A stretch of DNA of 64,000 bases from Dermatemys mawii (lineage: Eukaryota > Chordata > Testudines > Dermatemydidae). Location of the stretch: positions 37,454,642 through 37,518,641 of the forward strand of contig ML677335.1 of assembly GCA_007922305.1 (NCBI GenBank). The letters run 5' to 3'. Positions 36,117 to 47,600 of this stretch are shown in pieces. The notes under the pieces are model-generated. The model saw nothing but the letters and a program-made list of their open reading frames with translations, was not told the DNA's origin and searched no databases. Positions within the stretch are counted from its first letter, which is position 1. Every line of letters starts with the position of its first letter. Made by a program: the position numbers and the translations under genes.

Positions 36117-36363
36117 TAAGGGTACATCTTCACTACCCGTCGGATCAGCAGGCAGTGATTGATCTATCAAAGATCGATCTATCATGTCTACAGTAGATGC
36201 GATAAATTGATCCCCGATGGGGGAGCAGCAGCGGATGACTCACCGCCATGTGGATGGCCAGATAAATTGCCCTAAGATATGCCGACTTCAGCTACTCTAT
36301 TCGCATAGCTGAAGTTCCGTATCTTAGGTCGGTCCCCACCACCCAGTGTAGCCCAGGCCTAAG
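36117..36363. mobile_element. Miniature DNA element with internal palindromes
   Basis: The ends taagggtacatcttcact and agtgtagcccaggcctaa are imperfect inverses. Inside are strong short palindromes: 'gatcgatctatc' near 36171 and 'cttcagcta ... tagctgaag' at ~36286-36316. It belongs to a family I recognise as common in turtles. Non-coding. Confidence 0.75.
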
Positions 36364-36419
36364 GCTCAGTCCCCTAAACCAGCCTATCAGTGATTTCAGC
36401 TCTAGTCATCACTAAGAAG

Positions 36420-36562
36420 AAACAACCTGAGTTGAGGAAGAGCTCTTTGTAATTTCAAAAGCTTGTCTCTCTCACCAAGAGAATTTGGTCCAATAAAAGA
36501 TATTGCCTCACCTCCTTGTCTCTAATATACTAGGACCAACATGGCTACTACAATGATGCATA
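36420..36562 (+). mobile_element. Penelope-like element 3' tail, copy A
   Basis: The run 'agcttgtctctctcacc', 'ttggtccaataaaagatatt' and 'aggaccaacatggctac' is one I associate with the 3' end of reptile Penelope-like elements. No coding part is present. The upstream 'ctgagttgaggaagagctc' is an altered version of the ribozyme-like core in copy B. Confidence 0.55.
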
Positions 36563-38955
36563 CAAGAAGAAATAAGGATTCTCAACTGAGTCTGATCAGC
36601 TCTAGCCTTTAAAAACTGGAGGGGAAGGATCAAATGACATCTGGGTCCCTTTAAACAGAATCCACTGCCAGATAGGAATGCCTGTCCCCTCCCTCTCTCA
36701 TTTGGGTTTGGTATTACTACCCCACGCTTAGTGAGTGAGGTTACTTAGAATGACCCACTCAGTGAAGGTATATTAAGTATAATTCTTCTGCTCTTGAGTC
36801 ATATGACAAAGATAACTAAGTTTCACCATTATTCCCCTCAAGACTTAAGTGAATTTTAACTCCAAACAACCAAAACTGATCACTTTGGCAAAACAGGTAT
36901 GTCTGCAGACCAAGTAAGCTAAGTAGGTGTGTCTATGCAAATATGGTCTGCTCCTGGGGAATTTTCCCTCAGTTCATCAGCAGATGGCAGGAGGGAGTTC
37001 ATTCAGACTACAGGCTTACATATCCTATGCCATTCTGATATAAAGGTCTTCTTCCCTCTAAGAAACTGAAGATAGGAACTTACTGGGCACTAAACTTAGG
37101 TATTGTTCATCCAACATTTTCTGCCTTATCTGATTGTGCTCCACCACTGTAACAAACATTTTGTCTCCCTTCCAGTTATAAGATGAAATACCCAGAACAA
37201 ACTTATCCTAGTTTTTTTTTAATGTTTCTTCATTATTTTATGACCTCCATATGGCTATAAGGTATTAATGCAAATGGCTGGAGGCTAGGTTCAAATTAAT
37301 TGCATGGTACCTCCAATCTAGATCGTCATTCAGGTAATACTGACGTGATAAGACTGAACACATGAAATTACAGAGATGGAATGCGTTTTTGTGACAGGAT
37401 GAGTGAGGAAAAACCACCTTAAAAGGCTTTCACCTATCCCATGGTCTCCCACTAGATTTGAACCAAGTTGTGACTCTGGAAAGGGTTAACATGAAATATG
37501 GAGGATTAGTAAAAGGCAAATAAAATATAATTACATATGCTCATGTCTAGCCAACCAAATGCACAGAACCAAATTCAGAGCTGAGTTACAGCTGTTCTCT
37601 CTACTACTCCCCAGTCCATAATCCTTTGCCTGTTGTAGAAGTAGCTGGATGAGAGGACATCCTGTAGTGGATTGTGATGAGGGACAGTTTCAATACAACT
37701 TTATAGTGGTGGGATAATGGGACATAACCCTGGGCTGAAATGCCCACTTCTCTCCCCTTGGCAGTATAGGGATGCATTTGGCTCGCTCCCTACTGGCAGA
37801 CTACCCATGCATATAACTTCCCAACATTACTCTGGTTTCTAGAAGGAAGAAAAGGCAAACAGAAATTCCCAGCCAAGCAGCCTGGCCATGCCACAGTTTT
37901 CCATGCACGTCAAGCATCAAGAATCATAGAGGTTACATTGTACTGTTCTCTCTGTTGCAGAGTAGGGTGTAAGCCGGTGCTTAATCTATTCTTCTATTTG
38001 TCTGACTATCAGGACTGATAACTCTGTGGTAACCTGGCACCAGAAACCTAAGACTCCACAGGGACAGTACAGTCTAAGCTGAGCATCTCTCATTCCAATC
38101 AAATACTTGGTGAAACTCCCAGAGACAGTGCAGTCATCACAGAAGAGAATTTCTTGCATGGGGCCTGTAGAAAACAGTGCAGTGTGACCCACAGGACAGT
38201 GACTCCTCGAAGGCTAGGACGCCTCTGGTCTTTCATCTTTTCTCAGACACAGAGCAACAGTAGGCAGCTTTATGTAGGGATTGGGAATGGGGAGATATGA
38301 AAATAAGGTTACATGAGACCACAAGGGAGAAATAAGCCAATCAATTTACTAGTCATACACTAGATCATTACGAAATATAATATGCAACCAAGTATGAAGA
38401 AAGGAATGGCGTGGGCAGTGCATGGCAGGGGCATGCTGGAACGTGACAGTGGGTCATTAACAAACAGAATTGTATCTGTCAGCATCTTCCTTTAAGGTGT
38501 AGAATGTCACTTCTATACCCCCTGAACCTCTCAACAACTGGCTTTGAACCTGAGTTGGGGGAAGTTCACCCACATATGTTAGGTTGATTGATTTTCTGTT
38601 AAGAGTTGCCTTCATTCTATATAAACATGACCAGCACAAAGTTAACAATTACATGCATTTAAATACCATCCATCTTTCTATTTTTCCATAGGACTCTGGC
38701 AAATGTCCTGTGTTATTAGATAATGTTTGACTTTCAGTTGACATCGTGTAGTAGTTCTGTCTCAGGAGTTGGAATTGAGGGGGAAGGGGTAGCAAGATAG
38801 GGAGTGAAGGTACACGGAGGCGGACAAAGGGTTAAATTAAGGTTCTTGTGCCTTACACTGAAATAAAGAAAGGGTTTTTTGGGTGGGTGGGGGGGTTTTT
38901 TTGGAAGGGGGGAGAAAGAAAGCTAGGAGGGAGAGTTCTTGATATAGCTCTCCTA
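36563..38955. other. Unassigned non-coding stretch
   Basis: Nothing recognised across this long interval. A G/T-rich tract lies near 38870-38910. Confidence 0.4.
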
Positions 38956-38959
38956 TTAC

Positions 38960-39810
38960 AGCAATCTCTCTCCACCCACTACAAATTCTTATAAAAAGGG
39001 AACACCAAGGCTCAAAGATTATGCAGAGTTACACATTTAGGAACAAGGAGTGCAGGCCACACTTACAGAATGGGGGACAGTATCCTGGATAGCAGTAACT
39101 CTGAAAAGGAATTTGGGGTCACAATAGACTCAGCATGAGCTCCCAATGCAATGCTGTGGCCAAAAATGGCTAATGTGATCCTTGGATGTATAAAGAGAGT
39201 AGTGAGTAGGACCAGGATGATTATTTTTCCTCTTCATATAGCACCAGTGAGACCAATACCAGAATCCTGCATTACTCTCTTCTGTTTTAAAAAGGAAAAA
39301 TGGAAGGTTTTTAAAAACTGTTGAAAAATATGAGAGGTTGCAGAAAAGAGTCACAAAAAATGAGTTAAAGCCTGGAGACAATGTCTTACATGAGAGACTT
39401 AAAGAGCTCAATCTGTTTGATCCAAAAGAAGATTGATAGGTGACTTAATTACAGGGTCCAAATACCTTCATGAAGAGGAAATGCTGGATCGTAAAGGACT
39501 CCTTTTTCTAGTGAAGAAAGGCACAACAAGAACCAATGGCTAGAAGCTGAAGACAGACAAATACAAAAGAGAAATAAGGGAGAACAACAACATTGAGGGT
39601 GATTAACCGCTGGAACAAGCTACTGAGGGAAATGATGGACGATCCATCTCTTGATGTCTTCACATCAAGACCGGATGCCTCTTTGAAAGATATGAGTTAG
39701 CCAAACACAAGTTGGACTCAACATAGGGGTACCTTAGGTGAAACTGAATGGCCTGTTATACAAGACAATGATGCAACTGTCCCTTCTGGCCTTAAACTGT
39801 ATGAAGAATT
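38960..39810 (+). mobile_element. CR1 LINE 3' portion
   Basis: Broken plus-strand frames give CR1 ORF2 C-terminal sequence: LQKRVTKNELKPGDN near 39337-39382 followed by HERLKELNLFDP to about 39423. The tail ends with 'tgtcccttctggccttaaac' near 39778-39798. The reverse-transcriptase part is missing. Confidence 0.75.
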
Positions 39811-39862
39811 AGATTCTCAGAACGGTATTCTGGAGTGAAGGTTCTGATTGAAGCTTCTACCA

Positions 39863-40445
39863 CAGGGGTGGGAAAACTACAGCCTGCAGGCTGCATCTGG
39901 CCCCCCAGACCTTTTAATCCGTCCCTCAAGCTTCCGCCAGGGAGAAGGGTTGGGAGTTTTCCCTGCTCTGGTGCTCCAGCCAGGGAGCAGGGTCGGGGGC
40001 TTGCCTTGCTCCGCTCATGAGGCAGCTCCACACAGCTCCCAGAAGCAGGGGCAGCCAGGGGACTTTGCACACTGCCCCCACCCCAAGCGCTAGCTCTGCA
40101 GTTTCCATTGGCCAGTAACTGCAGCCAATGGGAGCTGCGGGAGTGGTTCCTGTGGATGGGGCAGGAGCCACTTCAGGTAAGGGCTTCCCGGATCCTGCAC
40201 CCTTGAGCTTTCCCACACCCCAACCACCTGCCCCAGCCCTGATCACTCTCCAAACTCTTTGATCCCATCCTGGAGGACACTCCTGCACCCCATACCCCTC
40301 ATCTCTAGACCCTCCACAGAGTCTGCACCCCCATCTGGAAGCTCTCAACACCCCACCCATGTACCCCAATTCCTTGCCCCAGCTGGCCCTCCATATAATT
40401 TCCATACCAAGATGTGGCCTCAGGCCAAAAATTTGCTCAACCCTG
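39863..40445 (+). mobile_element. hAT element with CAGGGGTGGG ends and a C-rich interior
   Basis: The ends caggggtgggaaaactac and aatttgctcaaccctg are inverses, and the flanks carry a perfect 8-bp duplication ttctacca (39855-39862 and 40446-40453). Termini match the 18555/25912 family, but the interior (40190-40400) is C-rich on the same strand, with units like 'cctgccccagccctgatc'. It is therefore a different subfamily sharing only the ends. Confidence 0.92.
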
Positions 40446-40727
40446 TTCTACCACATATCACCCAATGAGGTGCCCAGCTGGTTTTAGTTTGGCATTTAAG
40501 ATCATCTTAAATGAGGTTTGTGATGCTGGCAGATCAAGGGGCCAGCACATATGAAGGCCCCGAGACATTTCCGAACACTGACAAATGCATAGCTAGAAAC
40601 CAGTCTGTCTCACCAGTGTGTTAGTATTGTTAAGATTGGGATTGGACTTATACAGGGATGAAAGAAAAAGAAAAAAAGACAGCTTACTGGTACAAGGACC
40701 TGACTAGCTATATGGTCTTCCTAGCTA

Positions 40728-40770
40728 TATGGACCTTTGGTCTGACCCAGTATAGCTGCTCTTATGTTCA
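40728..40770 (+). mobile_element. Very short CR1 3' tail
   Basis: 'cctttggtctgacccag' and 'gctcttatgttc' are the extreme CR1 3' end; only ~43 bp remain. Confidence 0.7.
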
Positions 40771-40771
40771 C

Positions 40772-40860
40772 AACCAATTTGGAGTTTGTGCCCTGCTTCT
40801 TAACAGTCGGCCCTGAGTTTGGTATTCTCGCTCGTGAGTCACTTCAGAGAGCATGACAAG
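40772..40860. repeat. Unclassified dispersed repeat, copy 2
   Basis: Related to 2184-2273 (see there). It directly follows the CR1 tail. Confidence 0.6.
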
Positions 40861-41461
40861 GTTTATACTTATCCCAGGCAAAGGAGAAGAAATCTGACTA
40901 AGTGTCACAAAAATGGCTAACACACAGGGCTAAAACATGCCAGCATTACTCAGCCGGTAAACTGAAACATTTGTCATTCACATCTACAGGGCTGATGGGT
41001 CAGTCATTAGCTAATCTTTTCAGTTTGTCTGACCTGGTCAGTCACACATGAAAACCAGGCTTTTGGACTCCCCAGGAAAAATCTCAAGCCCTGGACAGTA
41101 AAACAAGCCACATACAGATGAGAAAACAGACAAACTGAGGAATACGCACTGGATTGAGGATAATATCTAGACCTTGATCTACATGCCTCTATTTTGGTTT
41201 GAGTAGCTCTGCCACTGTAGAGAGAGGGCAGCCTAGGAACACCTGGGACCTCATCCTGCAATTTCTCTGCTAGTCAAAATGTCTATGTGCAAACTATTAA
41301 AGAATCAGATGTGTGGTAATGGGGATAATATACATGGACCAAATTCAACCACAAAAGGATGAATTTGACCACTTGTTAAACAGCAACCTCCCTTCCATTT
41401 CCAGAGTACAATATACAACATGTCTTCTTCCTCTCTTTTAAAAAAAATCTTTAGGGCATTG
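40861..41461. other. Unassigned non-coding stretch
   Basis: Nothing recognised. Confidence 0.4.
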
Positions 41462-41469
41462 TATTGTTC

Positions 41470-41593
41470 TAGGGTGACAAGATGTCCCGATTTTATAGGG
41501 ACAGTCCCAATTTTTGAGTCTTTTTCTTATATAGGCTTTTATTACCCTCACACCTCCGTCCCGATTTTTCACACTTGCTGTCTGGTCACCCTA
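41470..41593. mobile_element. 124-bp hAT-type MITE (TAGGGTG family), copy 4, inverted
   Basis: It reads in the opposite orientation to the other copies: TAGGGTGACAAGATG at the left and CTGTCTGGTCACCCTA at the right. A perfect 8-bp duplication tattgttc flanks it (41462-41469 and 41594-41601). Confidence 0.92.
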
Positions 41594-41601
41594 TATTGTT
41601 C

Positions 41602-43445
41602 TCTGTTGGTAATTTATGACCTTGATTCCCCCATCATTCTTTAAAGATCAGCAATGACCACCTCCTGTGGCCATCATGGGCAAGACAAAGATTACTACTG
41701 TAAATCACACTCAGTCCCTTCTATGCCTCATGCAAGCAGTGCAACTAGGCGATAGGAAGGAGAACAGATCACATAAGGATCTTTTTTGAAGGATATGTTT
41801 TTGCAGATCTCAGTGTGGGAGATTCCTCTCAAATACCTTAGAGCACTGTTGGTGAAAACTTGTCAAGGAAGGAAGCTTATATGAATGGAAATGCTATGGA
41901 CAGTGGCATTTTTACCCCCTCTATTCCTCAGACTAACAAAATATGCAATGATAAGAAAATAAATAATTGGAGAATCATTTTTTCAATCTAATTCAAACAT
42001 TTTTTTATGTGAATGTACTAGTGGAGGGTGCTTGCCTTATGTATGCTGTATTGGGTAATAACACGAGAGGATTCCATATGCTTAAAACTAAACCGGTTCT
42101 TTATTAAGAGAACTATTTACAGAGATGCTACAATTGCCGCTAGTATGCTGGCCACGTGCATACAGACCGACTTCCTGGTCTCTCCCTCCTGCAACCTGTA
42201 TTATGCCCTCAAAATTCCATTCAGGTTGCTACAGGACTGGCTCTAGAAACTGATATTCTCCAGTTTTGCACAGAACAAGTATGACAGAGACCACCCTGCC
42301 TCATTCCTGAACTGGAACAACCCTCTACAGGAGAGGGTTCCAATTTAAATCTTGTCCTCTCTGATCAGACTGTCAACAAGCTGGCCAATTTATGTAAAGT
42401 ATGATGATAGTATCTGGAATTAGATTGGAACCATCAATAGCTTTTTGCATGTACAACTGAGCATAACTCTCAAATGACAATGACTTTTGGTCACTACAGA
42501 TAGGGAATAGATTTGAAATTGTGACCTATCCACAAAAGATCTTATGGCCCAGTGTGATTCCCTTAAGCTACCTAATCCAATTCTACCCGGTCTCCACACC
42601 AGGGGAAGTATGGAGGTTTAAATTACAAGCAAAATGGGATATCTACTAACCTCATTCTGTGTCAAGAGGATGCACAGGGTTCTACAGGAAGAATGAAATA
42701 CATGCAGTGCTAGCCTCCGTTCTGAAAAGGAGACTGATGAGACATAAATAAAGCACATGTGAACCACACATATTAATCTACACATTACATTGATTTCTAG
42801 CCTTGTAAACTCATCTGCTAGGCACTCTCATATCACAGTGATGGACAAAGTCTAATAATCTATGTAGCTGTATATGCTATCCAATGTATAATCAGTCATG
42901 TTGGTCATAGGAGGCCAGTCCCTGACTCAAAGAGCTTGCAAAAGATGGGAGGAGACAGACAAAGGATGGCAAAATAACAGAAGCACAGTGGCTGCAATGG
43001 GACAAGAACACAACTCCTCCTAGCTTTCAGCCATTGACCTACACTAGCAGCTATTCTTCAAGAAAAGATTATGGCTTTATTCTGTATCTAGAGGCTGACA
43101 AACACAAAAACAGTTCAGAAGTGTGGTAAGATATCAATGGACCATTGTACATTTCTTTCCCAGTATCCATTGTGCTTTAGAGATGCTGTGGTACAAGATT
43201 TTACGGGAGAGCTATAATCAACAATGCAGCCCTTCTTTATCAGAGCAATAACATGCTTTTCAACATTTAATTTCAGTTAAGATACTGTAGCAACTGAAAT
43301 ATTTAAAATTGTTTAGTTTTCTAAGTGCTTTTGAGAAGTAAAAAGAGTGGCAGTTATAGGGGTGCATGAAGGAAATTCTCAGAGCTTTGGAAGACGTTTG
43401 TGTAGGGAATAGCGAACAGAAAGGTAGACCAAATGTGAGTGACAT
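41602..43445. other. Unassigned non-coding stretch
   Basis: The part around 42070-42300 (begins 'aaaccggttctttattaag') resembles a dispersed LTR-type repeat I could not classify. Nothing else recognised. Confidence 0.35.
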
Positions 43446-43449
43446 CATT

Positions 43450-43625
43450 TGCACTTCTGAAGTGCCTTCCCATCAAGGATCTCAAAGCTCTTTATAACCA
43501 AGAGGAATTTAGCTTCCAAACAGTCCTGTGAGGGAGGGAGGTATCCTTTTTCAAAAAGATTGGGAAACTGAGGTGCACAAAGGTTAAATATCTTGCTCAG
43601 GTCATGTATTTTCTCCATAACTTGC
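43450..43625 (-). repeat. MIR-like SINE fragment, inverted
   Basis: Reverse-strand MIR landmarks: 'aaggatctcaaagctcttta', then 'gggaaactgaggtgcac' and 'cttgctcaggtcatg'. Confidence 0.7.
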
Positions 43626-43803
43626 TGCCACTGCACTGGCTGAAGAGGGGGAAAATCACCCCCAGCTTTGTTCCCTATCTATGAAAAAATATAAGTAAGG
43701 CACCCAGAGAGAGAAAAATTTACACTGTTTCAACCATTTGCCTTTGACCTAAGTAACTTCATTTTTGCCATGTGGGGAAGTACACAATGTTTATATATGC
43801 AGG

Positions 43804-43985
43804 ATAGTTGTAGCCCTATTGGTCCCAGGATATTAAAGAGACAAGGTGGATGAGGTAATATTTTTTATTGGAGCAACTTTTTTCTGAAACCTGAAGAAGA
43901 GCTCCATGTGGCTCTAATGCTTGTCTCTCTCACCAACAGACATTGGTCCAATAAGAGATATTACCTCACTGTCTCTATCTAATAA
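43804..43985 (+). mobile_element. Penelope-like 3' tails in inverted arrangement, copy B
   Basis: 43806-43879 is the reverse complement of the tail, and 43891-43980 is the tail in forward orientation, so the two can fold on each other. Between them lies CTGAAGA (43891-43897), a 5-bp stem 'agagc/gctct' and then 'aatgc', which resembles a hammerhead core (CUGANGA, stem II, GAAA) with the last part mutated. Penelope-like elements are known to carry hammerhead motifs in their terminal repeats. Class assignment is by recollection. Confidence 0.55.
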
Positions 43986-44194
43986 CTGTTTATGGTTAGT
44001 TAGGAAACCCTCCTAAAAGGAAAGGGCCACATAATAGCTCCTTGAACATGAGGCTCAAAGATATAACCTGACGAATAATGAAAGATGAAGGATGTCTGTC
44101 TGGGTTACCTGAAGGGTGGAAAGACACCTTACGGTCAGGGAGAGGTGTTTGAGGGGATGCAGGACTTGAGGAGAGCATTTACTTTATTGATATT

Positions 44195-44883
44195 TAAGGC
44201 CCTACCAAATTGACAGCTGTGAAAAATGCACCATGGACTGTGAAATCTGATCTCTCCTGTGAAATCAGGCTATTGTAGGACAGGACTGGAGGTGCCCCAG
44301 CGGGGGGCTCCCACCGTGCACCACACTCCAGCTGCTAGTCCTGAGGGACAGGACTTCCTCTTCCTCTGCAGGGGCCGCTCTTGGAGCCAGGTCAGACCCA
44401 CCTCCAGGAACTTCCCTTAGCTACAGGAAGCACCATGGCTGCCGGCTGAGAGCCCAGCTCTGACGGCAGCACAGAAGTGAGGGTGGCTGCCAACCCACAA
44501 CCTGGGCAGAGAGACTGTGGCTCCAGCTGTCACCCCGAACCCAAGCAGAGAGACTGCTAGAAAAAACCCAGACGTATGGTAACACCTCCTCCTCCTCCCC
44601 CGCACACCCTGCAACCCTCACTTCTGCGCTGGTGCTAGCAGCGGTGCCTGGCCAGCAGCTGCTGCTCTCGCTGCCCAGCTCTGAAGGCAGTGCCCGGCCA
44701 GCAGAAGTGGAGAAGTAAGAGTGGCAATCCCATGACCCCCCGACAATAATCTTAACTCCTTTTTGAGTACGGACCCCCATGGTTTCAACTCCGTGAAATT
44801 TCAGATGTAAGCATCTGAAACCATGAAATTGATTATTTTAAAAGCCCCAGGGCCATGAAATTAACCCAAATGGTAGGGCCCTA
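44195..44883. mobile_element. 689-bp hAT non-autonomous element (TAGGGCCCTACC ends)
   Basis: The left end taaggccctaccaaatt is the inverse of the right end (aaatggtagggcccta). The flanks ttgatatt (44187-44194) and ttaacatt (44884-44891) agree at 6 of 8 positions, both differences being transitions. The subterminal 'ctgtgaaatctga' at left has counterparts 'ccgtgaaatttcag' and 'ccatgaaattgatt' at right. The interior is GC-rich with repeated 'cccagctctgaaggcag'-like blocks. Confidence 0.85.
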
Positions 44884-44891
44884 TTAACATT

Positions 44892-46779
44892 CATGCATGT
44901 TTGAGGAAAGAAGAAACGCATGTTAGCCGTAAGAGGAACTGAGAGCTGGAACTGTTATTGATATTGTTTCTTCCTTGCTAATAACATGAGGAAAATAACT
45001 GTTGCGGACCCTAATCCACAAACTTCTCCAAACAGATGCTGGCTCCCAACTGTAGGGAACACCTGGCAATTTAGAACCTTGGGCTGGTCTTGAAGGCAAA
45101 GGAAGGGTAACTGAGCCTGGCCTCGGCATCTGTAGTATTTGACTAGACAAGGTTGTTGGTAACTGTCTTCTATTGTGTATCATTCTCTATTCTGTATTTT
45201 TTCTAGTTTTGTAAGATAGGCAAACACACACTTCTATTTAACGACAAGCTAGTTGGATATCAGAATTGTTTGCTTCTGAAAGGCACTTTCGAGAGAGAAA
45301 ACATACACTGATGCTGAGGGAGGCTGAGCAAGGTATAAGTAATGAACTGGTTATGAGGCTCCAAAGACAAAGGACACTTTGATTGTACAGTCCACTTAGT
45401 GCAAAAGGACAACTGGTGTGGACAGTTGCGGGCCTGGGGAAAGCCAAATGACCTAAAAGGTACTAAACATTACTGTGGTCCATCCAGAACAATACTGGAG
45501 GGGCAACAGGGGAAACTTTGGACTAGCACTGCTTATGTCATGCACATGGTGCAGATACAAAGAGGGCTTCAATTTTTAGGGCAGTCATTCTGGCTATAGA
45601 GTCACAGGTGCAAAAGCTTTAAATCAGCACTATTCAATACAAATAATTAAACACATTCTATGGAAAATAAAGCAATTAAAAGGGAGAACTCAAAAATAAG
45701 GGGATCTGTAAAAATAGGTTAATGCTCAGTGATCAGCAACAGATTCCTACAGGGGTAGAAAGGAAGAAGTAGCATGTGCCAAAAGGTAATCACATGAAGA
45801 TTTTACTTCATTAGCAAATATTTTGCAGTGTGCGTTTTATAGAAATAGATACAACATTTTTGGCCAAACAGCTTAAATATAGGTATTCGTACCTTCTTTG
45901 GTACTGCAGATTGACTCCAACCTGATATTTTAAAAGAAACGAGTAGCCAGAACTCCAGAGCACAAAACCACCTATATACATTCAGTACAATTATACGGCT
46001 GTATGCATTATATGCACTAGATACAGTGTAGATGAAGACTACTTTATTTTCATGTCTGGAGAGTTGATCCTCTAAGGTTAGGGCTGAGGTCAATGGTTTA
46101 TGGCAGCACTGGGGAAAACTCACTACGTTGCTAGTTACACAAGCCGTACTGTGAGCATACATATTGTGGATAAATATAAAACTCTGGTCTAGTGTCTCAT
46201 CAGTTCCTTAATGTCCATAATCATATATACTTAAGAGGTTTTTTCCTTTCAAATTTACACCATACTTCATTTTTCTTGCAAAAGCACAGAAAATTCAATG
46301 ATGAGAAAGGTGAGTCTTGATGAAAGATTAGAATCCCTTTTCAAAGAAGACTGTAAAGTGATGAACATATGGGTATAGTAAGGATATCCTTTCGCAATAG
46401 TCTCAGTCATTGTATGAATCATAAGGTTTTCAGTAAAGCCTGAACCCAAAACACCTCCAAAAATTGGGTTCTTTAAAATAGGAACCCGGTTCTGAGTTTT
46501 CCAGTTAGGAGTCTTTAAGTTTATAAAGGAGCCATATCAAAACCTCACATTTGAACACTGGTGATGTTTCATATCTGAATTTAAATTTTCCAGCTCCTGT
46601 AGAGTTAAATGAAATTACTAAGAAATCCATCTACTGGTTATTTGTGAAGTCATGGAGAATGGGAGAGGAGACAAAGAAAGTAGGCCAAAAACAACTTGTT
46701 CCTGGGTAGTAAATCCGTTTGTATCTTCATACAGCTCCTTCAGGAAGCCAGACTACTGGCCACCCAGAAACATGCAACA
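44892..46779. other. Unassigned non-coding stretch
   Basis: Two minus-strand open frames (45803-46162, 119 codons; 45238-45447) show no known domain. Confidence 0.4.
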
Positions 46780-47600
46780 GAACAACTGGGGCTCAAGAAA
46801 CTATTGCAAAAAGTGAACAATTCTGACCTACCATCCTGTCTCTAATCTTGTCTTCTAGAGCAATGGGACAGAGATGCTGGCAATGAATTCTCTCCAACAG
46901 CATCTGAGATCCACCAATATTCTAAGTTTCTCCCATGGTTATTTCTAAATCATTATCTTAGTTTGAAGGCTGCACTGGTTACACTTGGGACCTCTGTTTA
47001 GCCCTTGATATGAAGCAAACATCCATTTTAGTGCTGTTAGGTCTTTCAACACCTTTGACCCAGTGAAAGCACTTGTGACGTAACTTGTTGGCCAGGCAGA
47101 ATGAACAGAACTGTAATAAGCTGATTCACTCAATCCTCTTTGGTCCCGGAGTGTTGTCAACTGTAATTGTGCCTGAGGACATGCTTTTGTGGGGTCTGCA
47201 AGGCTCAGTGTTGTCCAATCTCAACTCTGTTGCCAGCATTATAAAGGTGAGACACTGCTTCTCCAGATCAAATGCAAACAGTCCCAACCCCTCAAGAACA
47301 GCACTTAGATGAAGAACAGCTGCTTAGAACTAAACCTACGTATTTTCCTATTAAAACCTTCACCACCACCGAGGGCATCTGACCTCCCATCATCAACATG
47401 CTGTGGAGTCTGAATCCTCTTGAACTCAAACCATTCTCTGGAAACTCCAACAGTAACTCTCCAGAAATACCCTTCTCCACCTTGGAGCTGGTCACGGGCC
47501 TCTGCTTCTCCCTCTCATACACTCACCTACATGCAATGGTGCATATATTTATCATCTCCAGGCTTGACTGGTGCTGAGATGAAAGAGGAAGCCAAAAAAG
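46780..47600 (+). pseudogene. Ancient L2-like LINE reverse-transcriptase relic
   Basis: Translated fragments in changing plus-strand frames follow the order of an L2-group reverse transcriptase: YHPVSNL near 46829-46849, a VLLGLS/FD block near 47029-47060 (compare LLDLSAAFD), WGLQGSVLSNLNS near 47190-47230 (compare GVPQGSVL), and FIISRLDWC near 47548-47575 (compare SRLDYCN). Many stops and indels intervene, so it is a very old, dead copy. No single open frame spans two motifs. Confidence 0.7.
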
